Below the pieces are notes generated by a model. The model saw only the letters and a program-made list of their open reading frames with translations, was not told the origin of the DNA and did not search any database. A stretch of 64,000 bases of DNA from Shewanella sp. UCD-KL21 (GTDB taxonomy: Bacteria > Pseudomonadota > Gammaproteobacteria > Enterobacterales > Shewanellaceae), in contig NZ_MPHK01000019.1 in assembly GCF_001957135.1 (NCBI RefSeq), positions 27,586 to 91,585 on the forward strand, in the 5' to 3' direction. The position numbers and the translations under genes were made by a program. Shown one piece after another: positions 28,177 to 37,946 of this stretch; position 1 is the stretch's first letter; each line of letters starts with the position of its first letter.

Positions 28177-28183
28177 CTTTTCC

Positions 28184-28957
28184 TTAGCGTGCCATCCATC
28201 CGCCATCAACCAGCATAATATGTCCGTTCATGTAATTAGCTGCTCGTGACGATAAAAAAACTGTTGCGCCAGCTAAATCTTCCGGTTTGCCCCAAACACC
28301 ACTCGGTATACGATCAGTAATACTTTTTAAGCGAGCCTCATCTTTTCGAATATTGACAGTATTGTCAGTTTCAAAATAACCGGGTGCAATCGCATTAACC
28401 TGAATATTATGTGCCGCCCATTCATTGGCTAATGCTTTAGTAATTTGTGCTACACCGCCCTTACTTGCTGCGTAAGCCGGTACTGTAATACCACCAGAAA
28501 AACTTAATAAAGAGGCGATGTTAATGATTTTACCGGAGCGCTGCTTAAGCATATGTTTGCCAGCTTCACGGCAAAATTTAAATACCCCGTTTAAGTTAAC
28601 GTTGATGACTTCGTTCCAATCTTCATCTGTAAATTCATGGGCAGGCGCGCGCTTAATGGTACCGGCATTATTAACTAAAATATCAACACGACCATACGCT
28701 GCTACTGTGGTTGCAACAGTTTGCTTAATTTGTTCAGAATCAGCTTGATTACAACCCAGTGCCAAGCACTCAATACCTTTGCTTTTAAGTTGTTCAATGG
28801 TGGTAGCCACATTTTCAGCTTTAGAGCCTACCGCAACAACAACCGCGCCAGCTTCACCCAGTGCAATGGCCATAGCTTGCCCCAAACCTCGACTTGCACC
28901 AGTGACAATCGCGACTTTGTTTTCTAAACCAAATTGTTGTTGTAAATATGTATTCAT
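28184..28957 (-). CDS. kduD: 2-dehydro-3-deoxy-D-gluconate 5-dehydrogenase (KduD)
   Basis: A 257-residue short-chain dehydrogenase that reduces 3-deoxy-2,5-hexodiulosonate to 2-keto-3-deoxygluconate (KDG) with NAD(P)H. Motifs: Rossmann GASRGLGQA near residue 20, NNAG (VDILVNNAGTI), Ser of the triad in IASLLSFSG and YAASK for Tyr/Lys. The C-terminus, MNGHIMLVDGGW, is typical of KduD. It sits in the kdgK-TRAP-kduD-GH2 operon, 51 bases after dctM; with KduI upstream in the pathway the assignment is strong. Confidence 0.94.
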   Translation of the reverse strand: MNTYLQQQFGLENKVAIVTGASRGLGQAMAIALGEAGAVVVAVGSKAENVATTIEQLKSKGIECLALGCNQADSEQIKQTVATTVAAYGRVDILVNNAGTIKRAPAHEFTDEDWNEVINVNLNGVFKFCREAGKHMLKQRSGKIINIASLLSFSGGITVPAYAASKGGVAQITKALANEWAAHNIQVNAIAPGYFETDNTVNIRKDEARLKSITDRIPSGVWGKPEDLAGATVFLSSRAANYMNGHIMLVDGGWMAR

Positions 28958-29008
28958 TGCTTATTCCTACTAATCTGAAATTAATGATAAAGGTGAATAT
29001 TTAACACA

Positions 29009-30301
29009 TTAAATCAACCCTAAAACTTGAGGTAAAAACTCACTAATTGCAGGGAAAATTGTCACAAGAACCAATGCTAAAACCATTGCTGCATACAAAG
29101 GAAGAATAGGTTTAACGACTTGACTGATGGGCACTTTACCAATACTACAACCCACAAATAACACGCTCCCAACTGGTGGCGTACAAAGACCTATGGATAA
29201 GTTTAAAATAACCATAATGCCAAAATGTAAGGGTGATATACCTAGGCTTTCTGCAACAGGTAAGAAAATAGGGGTAAAGATAAGTACTGCAGGCGTCATA
29301 TCCATAAACGTACCAATAACAAGCAAGGTTAAGTTTATAATTAATAATATGATTAATGGATTTTGTGATAGCGCTAATAAAGACTCGCTGATTGTTTGTG
29401 GAATTAATTCATAAGACATTAACCAAGACATTGCTGAAGATGCGCCAATCAGTAACATCACTATTGCAGTGGTGTTAACCGCCTTTAGTAAAATTGGAAA
29501 AAGGTCTCTAACACTCAATTCACGGTAAAAGACCAGTGACAATGCCAATGAATATAATACCGCTAATGCGCCGGCTTCAGTAGGCGTGAATATGCCGCCA
29601 ATAATGCCACCAATAATCAAAAAGATAAGGAACAAACTCGGCACAGCACCAAATAGTGCAGGCCAAAAAGGTTCAATACTTTCTGCAGACAGTGGTTTAA
29701 TTTTCTTTTTTGTCACATAGATAAAACAGGCAACAATTAACAGTAAAGTCACCAGTAAGCCAGGCAAGTATCCTGCAATAAACAATGCAGCAATTGATAC
29801 GCCACCAGATGCTAGAGAATAAATAATTAAGATATTACTTGGTGGGATTAACATACCAGTTGTCGCCGCTGTTACCGTGACTGCAGTACTAAATGGTTTA
29901 TCGTAGCCTTCTTTTTCCATGGCTGGGATCATAAAGCCACCAATAGCAGACGTTGCAGCAACAGCCGAACCTGATATAGAGCCAAAAAGTGCGCAAGATA
30001 TCACATTCACAAAAGCAAGTCCGCCTGGGAGACGCCCGACCAAAACTTTTGCAAATGCGATAAGCCTCGCCGCAATTCCGCCTTGACCCATTAAATATCC
30101 TGACAGAATAAAATAAGGTATGGCGAGTAAAGCAAAACTATCGATACCAGCAGTCAAGCGCTGCGCAATTGTGGTTAACGCTGGCAAAGTATCTATGGTG
30201 GTTAACATCGTCACTAGCGTGGCAAAAATAATCGCCAGTGCAATGGGTAAATTAATAAATAGCAGTAGAGCAAAGATGCCGAATAAGATAACAGCGGTCA
30301 T
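29009..30301 (-). CDS. TRAP transporter large permease (DctM)
   Basis: A 430-residue protein of ~12 hydrophobic segments with the TRAP large-subunit signatures: GSISGSAVAATSAIGGFMIPAM, SNILIIYSLASGGVSIAALFIAGY, IGTFMDMTPAVLIFTPIFLP and LCTPPVGSVLFVGCSIG. It forms the sodium-coupled import channel of the TRAP system together with DctQ and the solute-binding protein. Its start overlaps the dctQ stop by one base. By operon context the cargo is a uronic acid or its unsaturated derivative. Confidence 0.95.
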   Translation of the reverse strand: MTAVILFGIFALLLFINLPIALAIIFATLVTMLTTIDTLPALTTIAQRLTAGIDSFALLAIPYFILSGYLMGQGGIAARLIAFAKVLVGRLPGGLAFVNVISCALFGSISGSAVAATSAIGGFMIPAMEKEGYDKPFSTAVTVTAATTGMLIPPSNILIIYSLASGGVSIAALFIAGYLPGLLVTLLLIVACFIYVTKKKIKPLSAESIEPFWPALFGAVPSLFLIFLIIGGIIGGIFTPTEAGALAVLYSLALSLVFYRELSVRDLFPILLKAVNTTAIVMLLIGASSAMSWLMSYELIPQTISESLLALSQNPLIILLIINLTLLVIGTFMDMTPAVLIFTPIFLPVAESLGISPLHFGIMVILNLSIGLCTPPVGSVLFVGCSIGKVPISQVVKPILPLYAAMVLALVLVTIFPAISEFLPQVLGLI

Positions 30302-30801
30302 TATGAAAACTCCTTTGTTGCCATTTGCTGATCAGCATTAATAAAAAAATAACTGCTATATAAAAGGAATAACAACCCGCTTATAGGTAAAACGATATAT
30401 ATCGCAGCCATGGGAATATTTAATACCGGCGATTCCTGCCCCAGTAACCAGGTAAGATAAACTAAATTAGAGCCACCAATAATTAATACTGATATGGCAA
30501 ATACCGCGACTAAAAAGCAACATAATTTGAAAACAAAGCGTGCTTTAGCTGCTGATAACTTACTAACAAAAAGATCAAAACCTAAATGACTGTGCTCTCT
30601 ATAAGCAAATGCTCCACCTAATAGGCTTACCCATATCAATAAAAATCTAGCCACCTCTTCAGTGAAGGAACTTGGCTGAGGTAAAATGAACCTTGTGAGT
30701 ACTTGCCAAGTAACATCTAACACCAGTAACGCCATCATTGAGGCTAACAATACCCTCAAAACAACATCACTTTTTAATACAGCTTGTTCGAGTAACTTCA
30801 T
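30301..30801 (-). CDS. TRAP transporter small permease (DctQ)
   Basis: A 166-residue protein with four membrane helices (residues ~15-35, 48-65, 85-108, 128-148) and the family motif EEVARFLLIWVSLLGGAFAYRE. It overlaps the solute-binding protein gene by four bases (ATGA), which implies coupled translation in the TRAP operon. Confidence 0.93.
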   Translation of the reverse strand: MKLLEQAVLKSDVVLRVLLASMMALLVLDVTWQVLTRFILPQPSSFTEEVARFLLIWVSLLGGAFAYREHSHLGFDLFVSKLSAAKARFVFKLCCFLVAVFAISVLIIGGSNLVYLTWLLGQESPVLNIPMAAIYIVLPISGLLFLLYSSYFFINADQQMATKEFS

Positions 30802-31793
30802 TGTTGTTCCCTTAACGCTTTGATACTAGCAACCAATGGCTCAAGTGCAGTCCCTTTTAGTTGTTCGTATATTGGGGCAACACTTTTTTGAAAATGAGAT
30901 TTATCAGCGGTAATAACTTCTACCCCAGCTTCTTTTACTTTTTGTAATGACATTGCCGTTGATTCTGCCCACAAGCCTTTTTGGTAAATGCTGGCCTGTT
31001 CCATGGCTTGATTGAGCCAGTATTGTTGCTGTTTGCTAAGGCTATTCCACATATGTGTGCCGATCACAACCACATCTGGAATTGATGTATGTTCATCCAA
31101 TAAATAATATTGACTGACTTCATAATGTTTGGAGTAGTAAAAACTAGGGGGATTGTTCTCAGCACCTTCAACAATGCCTTGCTGTAATGCGGTATATAAC
31201 TCGCCCCAACTCACTGGTGTAGCTGCGGCGCCCATGGTATTAACCATGTCGACTGCTGACTCACTATTCATCACCCGAATCTTCAAACCTTCAAGGTGTT
31301 CAGGTGTTATGACTTTGTCTTCAGTGGTGTAAAAGCTGCGGCTTCCCGCATCAAAATAGCCTAATCCTTTGATTCGATAAGCCACACCTTCATCTAACAA
31401 TGTTTGCCCTATCTCACTATTAAGCGTTTGCCAGAAATGCTCATGATCGGTAAATAAATAAGGCAAACTAAAAATTTCCATTTGCGGTACAAACGCTTCT
31501 AAAGAACTTGCAGACACTTTTGTCATTCCTAAGCTACCTATTTGAAGTAGCTCTAAAACCTCACGTTCAGAACCAAGTTGCCCAGATGGATAAATGACTA
31601 ATGACATTTCTCCACTAGAAACGTCATTAAGCACTTCATTCATATACACTACCGATTTATGAACCGGATGCTGCATATCTAAACCATGTGAAAATCGAAT
31701 AGAGACTTTATGAGTTTGCTTGTCTGCACAAGATGAAAGCACAACCGTAGCCACAATGAAAAGCAGCATATGAACCATAGGAAAAAGCTTCAT
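30798..31793 (-). CDS. TRAP transporter solute-binding protein (DctP), lipid-anchored
   Basis: A 331-residue DctP-family protein: FSHGLDMQHPVHKS, VIYPSGQLGSEREVLELLQIG, the ligand-arginine strand LEGLKIRVMNSESA and GIVEGAENNPPSFYYSKHYEV. The signal ends in VVLSSCADK, a lipobox, so it should be a lipoprotein rather than the free periplasmic form common in Gram-negatives. It overlaps kdgK by four bases. By operon context it binds glucuronate-type or unsaturated uronate monomers; residues alone do not define the ligand. Confidence 0.92.
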   Translation of the reverse strand: MKLFPMVHMLLFIVATVVLSSCADKQTHKVSIRFSHGLDMQHPVHKSVVYMNEVLNDVSSGEMSLVIYPSGQLGSEREVLELLQIGSLGMTKVSASSLEAFVPQMEIFSLPYLFTDHEHFWQTLNSEIGQTLLDEGVAYRIKGLGYFDAGSRSFYTTEDKVITPEHLEGLKIRVMNSESAVDMVNTMGAAATPVSWGELYTALQQGIVEGAENNPPSFYYSKHYEVSQYYLLDEHTSIPDVVVIGTHMWNSLSKQQQYWLNQAMEQASIYQKGLWAESTAMSLQKVKEAGVEVITADKSHFQKSVAPIYEQLKGTALEPLVASIKALREQQ

Positions 31794-32704
31794 ATTGCCT
31801 CCTTCAACAATGAAATTGATTTATCAATAACCGCACCTTTATACATAATGACGGTACTGGCACAAGACTGAGCATCTACAATCGATTGGGATAAAGATTT
31901 ATTTTTAGATTTAGCTGCGAGGTAGGCACCATTAAAAGAGTCACCCGCAGCAGTCGTATCGATTGGCGATAATACTGCATCGAGTGGGTAGAAATATCGT
32001 TGATTATCAATATAAACATGGCAACCATTGTGGCCGTTTTTAACAACAACCTCATTGACGCCAGCTTGGCTCCAACGTTGGATACAATCATCAATGGAAT
32101 GTTCGCCATACATTAAACATTCATCATCAAAACTGATTAATCCTATATCTGTCAGGCTCCTCATTTTATTAAATATGCTGACAGAATGAGAAAAATCGGG
32201 CCAATTATTAGGTCGATAATTATTATCAAAAGCGACAATGCCGCCCGCTTTTCTATATTGATTTAAAAAAGCAAATAAGGTCACTAAATCTTCGTTAGAA
32301 TAAAGTGATAAGGTGATACCACTGAGGAATATGACGTCATAATGAATTAAGCTATCCAGTACTTCTGGGTAATCAGAAAGTAAAGTTCGAGCTGCTGAAT
32401 TTTCACGCCAATAATTAAAATATCGCTCGCCATGCTCATCATTATTAATCACATAGAGCCCTGGAAGTTTGTTATCATTAATTTTAACTTGCTCAGTGCC
32501 AACACCTTCTTGTTGCCATTGTGAAAGCATTTGTTGACTATAAATGTCGTCACTGAGCACAGTAAAATAATCAGCATGGCCACCACAGCGAGTTAAATAG
32601 ATAGCGGTATTTAATGTATCGCCGCCAAATCCCATCTTATACTGACCATTAGCTTGCTTACTTAATTCCACCATGCACTCGCCGATCACTGCTACTTTCA
32701 ACAT
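31790..32704 (-). CDS. kdgK: 2-keto-3-deoxygluconate kinase
   Basis: KdgK phosphorylates KDG to KDPG, joining the KduI/D and Uxu branches. The 304-residue PfkB-family kinase has GFGGDTLNTAIYLTRCG at the N-terminus and the catalytic DTTAAGDSFNGAYLAA near the C-terminus. It is the first gene of the operon kdgK-dctP-dctQ-dctM-kduD-GH2, and operator D sits 36 bases upstream. The KDPG aldolase (Eda) that would follow is not in the window. Confidence 0.94.
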   Translation of the reverse strand: MLKVAVIGECMVELSKQANGQYKMGFGGDTLNTAIYLTRCGGHADYFTVLSDDIYSQQMLSQWQQEGVGTEQVKINDNKLPGLYVINNDEHGERYFNYWRENSAARTLLSDYPEVLDSLIHYDVIFLSGITLSLYSNEDLVTLFAFLNQYRKAGGIVAFDNNYRPNNWPDFSHSVSIFNKMRSLTDIGLISFDDECLMYGEHSIDDCIQRWSQAGVNEVVVKNGHNGCHVYIDNQRYFYPLDAVLSPIDTTAAGDSFNGAYLAAKSKNKSLSQSIVDAQSCASTVIMYKGAVIDKSISLLKEAI

Positions 32705-32739
32705 ACCCTTCCTTAGCTATTACAAAGCCCTTGCAAAAT

Positions 32740-32758
32740 TGGTCATGCCACCTTACTA
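32740..32758 (-). promoter_or_regulatory. Operator D of the uronate regulon (kdgK / gntR divergent region)
   Basis: TGGTCATGCCACCTTACTA, two mismatches from the shared motif. It lies between divergent kdgK and the GntR gene, so it could control both the operon and the regulator itself. Confidence 0.7.
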
Positions 32759-32920
32759 TCTTTCCATACTAACAAGTTATTTATTTGTAACGCAACTGTA
32801 AACTGACTGTATTTGCAAAAGTTGTTATCCCTAAACAGGACAACCTTTGCTAGAATACCAATGCTACTGATGCTTATTGAGAAAGTTCTGGCGAAATGTC
32901 GCACAGAGTTAAGGAAAACT

Positions 32921-33634
32921 ATGGAATTACAAGCAATAAAAACTGACCGACTATACGTGAAAGTGGCCGCTCAACTGTCAAAACTAGTTAGTGATGGCAT
33001 AATAGTACCTGGTGACCGATTACCTTCTGAACGAGAGTTAGCTGAAAAATTAAATGTCAGTCGCCCTACAATCCGCGAGGCAATGATCGCGTTAGAATTA
33101 TCAGGTATTGTAGAAATCAGAACGGGGTCAGGTATTTTCGTCAATGAGAAGAAACCTTTTATCACTTCCGAAGATAAAGGGGTTGGTCCGTTTGAGATAT
33201 TACAAATAAGAGGCATCATTGAGTCAGAAGCTTGCTCAATTGCCGCAAAACATATTTCTGATGAACAAATCAAACAATTGAAAGATACGATTGTTGAAAT
33301 GGAAGAAGAAGAAAAACGCCCAGATAGCTCTGAAAAAGCGGATTGGAAATTCCATAGTATTATTGCTGATGCCACTCAAAATAGTGCCATTACTTCCATT
33401 GTCAATTGGCTATGGGAATTAAGAAGTAAATCAGATTTAAGTTCTGCCTTTGCCCAAAGACTGCGTGCAGAAGGTGTCCACCCTTCTATTCAAGATCACA
33501 CTGATATTGTTGAAGCATTGGAAAAACGTGATGCAGAACAAGCTAGAATTGCGATGAAAAAACATATTGAGAATGCAACAGAAGCTGCTGCGACTTATTT
33601 TGATAATGACCCATTCAGTAATATCAAACTTTAA
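32921..33634 (+). CDS. GntR-family regulator, FCD (FadR/UxuR) subfamily
   Basis: A 237-residue regulator. Residues ~10-72 form the winged helix (LYVKVAAQLSKLVSDG, GDRLPSERELAEKLNVSRPT); residues ~85-230 are the all-helical FCD ligand domain (EILQIRGIIESEACSIAA; a candidate metal-binding His in WKFHSIIADA). The FCD subfamily includes UxuR, ExuR and LldR. I chose the ATG at 32921 because AAGGA precedes it and the length fits the family; a frame starting at TTG 32813 has a poor leader. It is the only regulator in the island and is the probable ligand-responsive repressor acting at operators A-E. Confidence 0.93.
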   Translation: MELQAIKTDRLYVKVAAQLSKLVSDGIIVPGDRLPSERELAEKLNVSRPTIREAMIALELSGIVEIRTGSGIFVNEKKPFITSEDKGVGPFEILQIRGIIESEACSIAAKHISDEQIKQLKDTIVEMEEEEKRPDSSEKADWKFHSIIADATQNSAITSIVNWLWELRSKSDLSSAFAQRLRAEGVHPSIQDHTDIVEALEKRDAEQARIAMKKHIENATEAAATYFDNDPFSNIKL

Positions 33635-33639
33635 CTCAA

Positions 33640-33668
33640 TAATTGAGGTAGTGTAACTACCTCAATTA
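33640..33668 (+). terminator. Strong hairpin after the GntR gene
   Basis: A thirteen-base perfect stem (TAATTGAGGTAGT/ACTACCTCAATTA) with a 3-base loop, six bases after the stop. No T-run follows, so termination is possible but not certain; it may stabilise the mRNA end between convergent genes. Confidence 0.5.
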
Positions 33669-33831
33669 CTGACTGATATAACATTCATATCAATTATATC
33701 GCACCTAAATGCTTAAAATAGACAAAATCATATCAACCCGCCGATACAACCTGCCGTTACACTAGACTTCCTCAACAGATTAAATGTCAAATCTTAGTGT
33801 AATAAATCACCCGTTATACCAAGCTAGATAA

Positions 33832-35316
33832 TTAACATTCTAACGTTAACGTTTTTTTTAATGCTTGCTCTATACCTAGGGTATGAATCGCTGTTAAATG
33901 TTTTTCAACAGACGTGATAAATAACTCATTTTCTAATATAGCTGCAGAACAAATACCTGAATCTCGTAATATACTATGCACTTGCTTACATTCATCATCA
34001 GCATGTTGAGTTGCTAATTGAGTTAACTCTTTTGCTAGTGGATCAACTACATTAAAATGATTACCTTCACTGTCTCGCCCTTCTAAAAAGCAGCACCATG
34101 ACGCTAATACAAAGGATATCAAGCGAGACTGCTTACCATTTTTAAGTAAGGTATCTAACGGCTTCACCAGTCTTTGTGACAACTTTTGTGAGCCATCACA
34201 GGCTACTTGAGTTGTCTTATAAGGCACCCTCGCATTAGCAAAACGCACTAAAATAGTGTCGGCATAACTTGCTAAATCAATACCCGGCACATCATCCAAT
34301 GTCGCTAATAATTCCGTTTGTAATGCTTTTACAAACTGTAAGCAATATTCATCTTCAATTGCTTGATGGATATATTCATAACCTTTTAAAAAACCGATGT
34401 AAGCAAGTGTTGAATGAATGCCATTAAGTAATCGTAACTTCATATCCTCGTAGGCCTCAACATCATCAACAAATAATACACCTACACTGTCCCATTCAGG
34501 CCTATCATTGATAAAATTATCTTCTATAACCCATTGTTTAAAGGGCTCAGTTATCACTGTACTATGATCAACTACGCCAAGCGTTTGAGATACAAAATCG
34601 ATATCTTGTTGTGTGGTTGCAGGGACTATCCTATCAACCATTGAGTTACAAAAACTGACGTTTTCTTGTATCCATTGGGCGACTTTTATATCTACTCGTT
34701 GCGCAAATTGTAATACAACCTTCTGGGTTACTCGGCCATTAGCGGGTAAGTTATCACAACTAATAATGGTTAATTTATCATCGTTAAGCATACGCACTTT
34801 ACATGCCGCGACTATAAATCCAACCAACGAGCAAGGCTGCGAAAGGTTAGCTAAATCATGTACTATCGCTGGATTAGTGAAATCGAGGTTTTCACCGGTT
34901 TTATCACGGCAATAGCCTTTCTCTGTCACCGTTAAAGTGACAACTTTAGTCTTTGATTGAGCTAAAACATTAATGACTTTATGCGGTTCTTCAGGCGCAA
35001 CCAAAACATCACTAATAGCCCCAATTATTCGCAGCTTATCCTGTTGGGAACTACAACGCTCAACCACGCTATAGAGGTTATCTTGCGGTGCCATAGCATT
35101 GCGAATATTTGCAGAACGTAAACTAACAGCGGTAATCTTCCAACGATCTGATTGATTGAGTAAATCATCAGTAAAAACCGCTTGATGCGCACGATGAAAT
35201 GCCCCGATACCAATATGAACAATACCCACTGTACTACTTTTATAGTCATAGCTTGGTTTAGTAATTCCTGACTTAACGGAATTAAGAGTATGATTAGAAA
35301 GCAATTCATCCATCAT
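33832..35316 (-). CDS. uxuB: Fructuronate reductase (mannitol dehydrogenase family)
   Basis: UxuB reduces D-fructuronate to D-mannonate with NADH. The 494-residue protein belongs to the polyol-specific long-chain dehydrogenases: HIGIGAFHRAHQA for the nucleotide fold and KLRLLNGIHSTLAYIG for the catalytic Lys-Asn-His group. UxaB (tagaturonate reductase) is a relative, but the presence of UxuA and the absence of UxaA favour UxuB. It overlaps uxaC by four bases (ATGA) and is the last gene of uxuA-uxaC-uxuB. Confidence 0.93.
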   Translation of the reverse strand: MMDELLSNHTLNSVKSGITKPSYDYKSSTVGIVHIGIGAFHRAHQAVFTDDLLNQSDRWKITAVSLRSANIRNAMAPQDNLYSVVERCSSQQDKLRIIGAISDVLVAPEEPHKVINVLAQSKTKVVTLTVTEKGYCRDKTGENLDFTNPAIVHDLANLSQPCSLVGFIVAACKVRMLNDDKLTIISCDNLPANGRVTQKVVLQFAQRVDIKVAQWIQENVSFCNSMVDRIVPATTQQDIDFVSQTLGVVDHSTVITEPFKQWVIEDNFINDRPEWDSVGVLFVDDVEAYEDMKLRLLNGIHSTLAYIGFLKGYEYIHQAIEDEYCLQFVKALQTELLATLDDVPGIDLASYADTILVRFANARVPYKTTQVACDGSQKLSQRLVKPLDTLLKNGKQSRLISFVLASWCCFLEGRDSEGNHFNVVDPLAKELTQLATQHADDECKQVHSILRDSGICSAAILENELFITSVEKHLTAIHTLGIEQALKKTLTLEC

Positions 35317-36722
35317 AGTTTGTAAGCCTGTTTAACAAGTGTGTAAGTTAAGTCGTATGCTATTTGTTTAGCTTGTGGCTCAGTTAAACGATGCTCTGCC
35401 ACCAATTGTGCTAAAAAGGCGCAATCCATCCGCCTTGCTACGTCGTGTCTCGCTGGAATTGACAAAAATGCACGTGTGTCATCATTAAAACCAACAGTAT
35501 TATAAAAACCCGCAGTTTCAGTTGTTTGCTCTCTAAATCTTCGCATTCCTTCAGGGCTGTCATTAAACCACCAAGCTGGGCCTAGCTTTAATGCGGGATA
35601 ATGACCAGCCAAAGGCGCTAACTCACGAGCATATGACGTTTCATCAAGGGTAAAGATAATTAGACTAAAGTTTGGATTATTACCAAATCGATTGAGTAGT
35701 GGTTTTAAGTTTTGAACATATTCGCTGGCAACCGGAATATCAGCCCCTTTATCTCGGCCAAATTTATCAAATAATTGTTGATTATGATTACGATGAACAC
35801 CTGGGTGGATCTGCATGACTAACCCATCATCTAAACTCATTAAAGCCATTTCAGTTAACATTTGAGCGCGAAAACAATCAGCATCTTCAGCGTCAAAGGT
35901 ACCTGTTCGTATTTGCGTATATAACAGCTCTTTTTCAGCCTTTGATAGATCAAGTGTACGTGCACTTAAGTGTCCATGATCAGTCGATGTCGCGCCCATT
36001 TCTTTAAAATATGCACGACGTTTATACAAACTCATTAAGTAGCTTTCAAAAGTATCTAGTGGCTCATTGGTCAATGTTGATAAGCGCACTAAATTAGCCT
36101 CAAAGCCCTCAAATTCAGGATCGATAACATTATCAGGCCTAAAAGCGGTAATGACTTTACCTTGCCAACCACTTTCTTTAATTGTTTTATGATGCGATAA
36201 ATCATCAATTGCAGACTCTGTCGTTGCAATCACTTCAATATTAAAGCGTTCAAATAAAGCCCTTGGTGTGAACTCTTTTTTTTGCAATGACGCCGTAATA
36301 TGATCATAAAAAGTATCGGCCGTTAACTCTGATAAATCTTCATGTAAATCAAAGACATTTTCAAAAACATAATCCATCCACATTCGAGTTGGAGTACCTA
36401 GAAAAAGATAGTAATGAGTCGCAAATAAAAGCCAAATATCTTTAGGTTCGACCTGACTTTTACTACCATCAGCAGTAAAACCCAAAGCTTCCATGCTAAT
36501 ACCTTGACTGTGAAGCATACGCAACAAGTAATGGTCAGGTTGTATTAGCAATTCTGTCGCATTGGAGAAGCACTGGTTTTCAGCAAACCAGCGAGGATCT
36601 GTGTGTCCATGAGGGCTAACTATAGGTAAGTCTTTTATGTCAGCGTAAAGACGCTTTGCAATGTTTCGCTGCTCAATGTCTGAACTAAATAGCCTGTCCG
36701 GATGTAATAAATTCTGACTCAC
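35313..36722 (-). CDS. uxaC: Glucuronate isomerase
   Basis: UxaC isomerises glucuronate to fructuronate (and galacturonate to tagaturonate). The 469-residue protein (E. coli 470) has the amidohydrolase-like metal motif SPHGHTDPRWFAEN near the N-terminus, LGTPTRMWMDYVFENVF, MQIHPGVHRNHN and GFNDDTRAFLSIPARHDVARR. It is 15 bases behind uxuA. Only the glucuronate branch (UxuB/UxuA) is present here. Confidence 0.97.
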   Translation of the reverse strand: MSQNLLHPDRLFSSDIEQRNIAKRLYADIKDLPIVSPHGHTDPRWFAENQCFSNATELLIQPDHYLLRMLHSQGISMEALGFTADGSKSQVEPKDIWLLFATHYYLFLGTPTRMWMDYVFENVFDLHEDLSELTADTFYDHITASLQKKEFTPRALFERFNIEVIATTESAIDDLSHHKTIKESGWQGKVITAFRPDNVIDPEFEGFEANLVRLSTLTNEPLDTFESYLMSLYKRRAYFKEMGATSTDHGHLSARTLDLSKAEKELLYTQIRTGTFDAEDADCFRAQMLTEMALMSLDDGLVMQIHPGVHRNHNQQLFDKFGRDKGADIPVASEYVQNLKPLLNRFGNNPNFSLIIFTLDETSYARELAPLAGHYPALKLGPAWWFNDSPEGMRRFREQTTETAGFYNTVGFNDDTRAFLSIPARHDVARRMDCAFLAQLVAEHRLTEPQAKQIAYDLTYTLVKQAYKL

Positions 36723-36737
36723 AAATCCTCCTTTTTA

Positions 36738-37919
36738 TTATTTTTTAAATTGTGAAATTGCATGAATTACGCCGCGCAACTCTGCTAGCCCTTTTAAGCG
36801 ACCTAAATACGAATAACCTGGTTTAACATCGGGTTGCGACGCTTCATCCTCTAATAAGTGTCCGTGATCAGGTCGCATAGGGATTAAAGCATCTCTATCG
36901 CCTGCTATTTTTCTTCGATTTTCTTCTGTTAATAGAGCATCTATTAAGCCAACCATATCATTATCACCATCGAGGTGTTCGGCTTCATAAAATGAACCAT
37001 TAGGCTCACGAACCACATTTCTGAGATGAACAAAATGAATTTTATGCCCAAACTCACTGACCATATCAACAAGATTATTATCAGCCCTAGCTCCAAAGGA
37101 ACCAGCGCACAGTGTTAAACCATTTGCAGGACTATCAACTGCAGATAAAATTTTACGAACATCTTCTTGAGTTGATACAACTCGAGGCAACCCAAAAAGT
37201 GAAAATGGTGGATCATCAGGATGCACACATAAGTTAACACCACTTGTTTCTGCTACAGGGACAATTTCTGCTAAAAATGCGATAAGATTTTGTCGTAAGC
37301 CTTCTTCACCCAACTCAATGAACTCAGCAATAGCAGTTTTAATAGATTCCCGATTGTATGAACCTTCGCCGCCAGGTAAGCCCGCAATGATATTTTTTTC
37401 AAGTAAGGCGATTTGAGCTGTGCTCATTTGTTCAAAATAATTACGAGCTTCTTCAATAAGATCTGCGTTATAACTTACTTTGGCATCTGGACGCTTAAGA
37501 ATAAATATGTCGTAAGCGACAAAATCGACCATATCAAAACGTAATGCTGAGCCTGTATTCTCGAGTAAGTAGTCTAAATTTGTTCTTGTCCAATCCACTA
37601 CAGGCATAAAGTTATAACATACGGTGCCAATACCCGCTTTACCGACATTAATAATGGATTGCTTATAGTTCTCAATTAACTGTAAAAAATTACCTGTGCG
37701 AGTCTTGATATCGTTATGTACCGGTATACTTTCAACAACACTCCATGTTAATCCAGCACCTTCAATTGCTAGCTTACGAGATAACAAATTAGCCATTGGC
37801 CAAATGTCACCCGTTGGGATCTCATTCAAGGAGCTGACAATCCCTTTCGCTCCAGTTTGTGCCACTTTACGAAGAGAAATAGGATCATTTAAATCAAACC
37901 ATCGCCATGTTTCTAACAT
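36738..37919 (-). CDS. uxuA: Mannonate dehydratase
   Basis: UxuA dehydrates D-mannonate to KDG. The protein (393 residues from the ATG at 37919) begins METWRWF-like (MLETWRWFDLNDPISL), as E. coli UxuA does, and has VWSVVES-type (LTWSVVESIPVHNDIK), NFMPVVDWTRT, NIIAGLPGGEGSY, VHPDDPP and MRPDHGH. A longer frame to 37958 exists, but it would overlap operator E; the shorter start leaves the operator 28 bases upstream. It is the first gene of the uxuA-uxaC-uxuB operon. Confidence 0.96.
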   Translation of the reverse strand: MLETWRWFDLNDPISLRKVAQTGAKGIVSSLNEIPTGDIWPMANLLSRKLAIEGAGLTWSVVESIPVHNDIKTRTGNFLQLIENYKQSIINVGKAGIGTVCYNFMPVVDWTRTNLDYLLENTGSALRFDMVDFVAYDIFILKRPDAKVSYNADLIEEARNYFEQMSTAQIALLEKNIIAGLPGGEGSYNRESIKTAIAEFIELGEEGLRQNLIAFLAEIVPVAETSGVNLCVHPDDPPFSLFGLPRVVSTQEDVRKILSAVDSPANGLTLCAGSFGARADNNLVDMVSEFGHKIHFVHLRNVVREPNGSFYEAEHLDGDNDMVGLIDALLTEENRRKIAGDRDALIPMRPDHGHLLEDEASQPDVKPGYSYLGRLKGLAELRGVIHAISQFKK

Positions 37920-37946
37920 TAATATCTCACTATATAATCGGTAAAT

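Noticed and set aside
33640..33668. Classical Rho-independent terminator after the GntR gene
   Set aside because: Hairpin is strong but there is no T-run; kept only as a low-confidence site.
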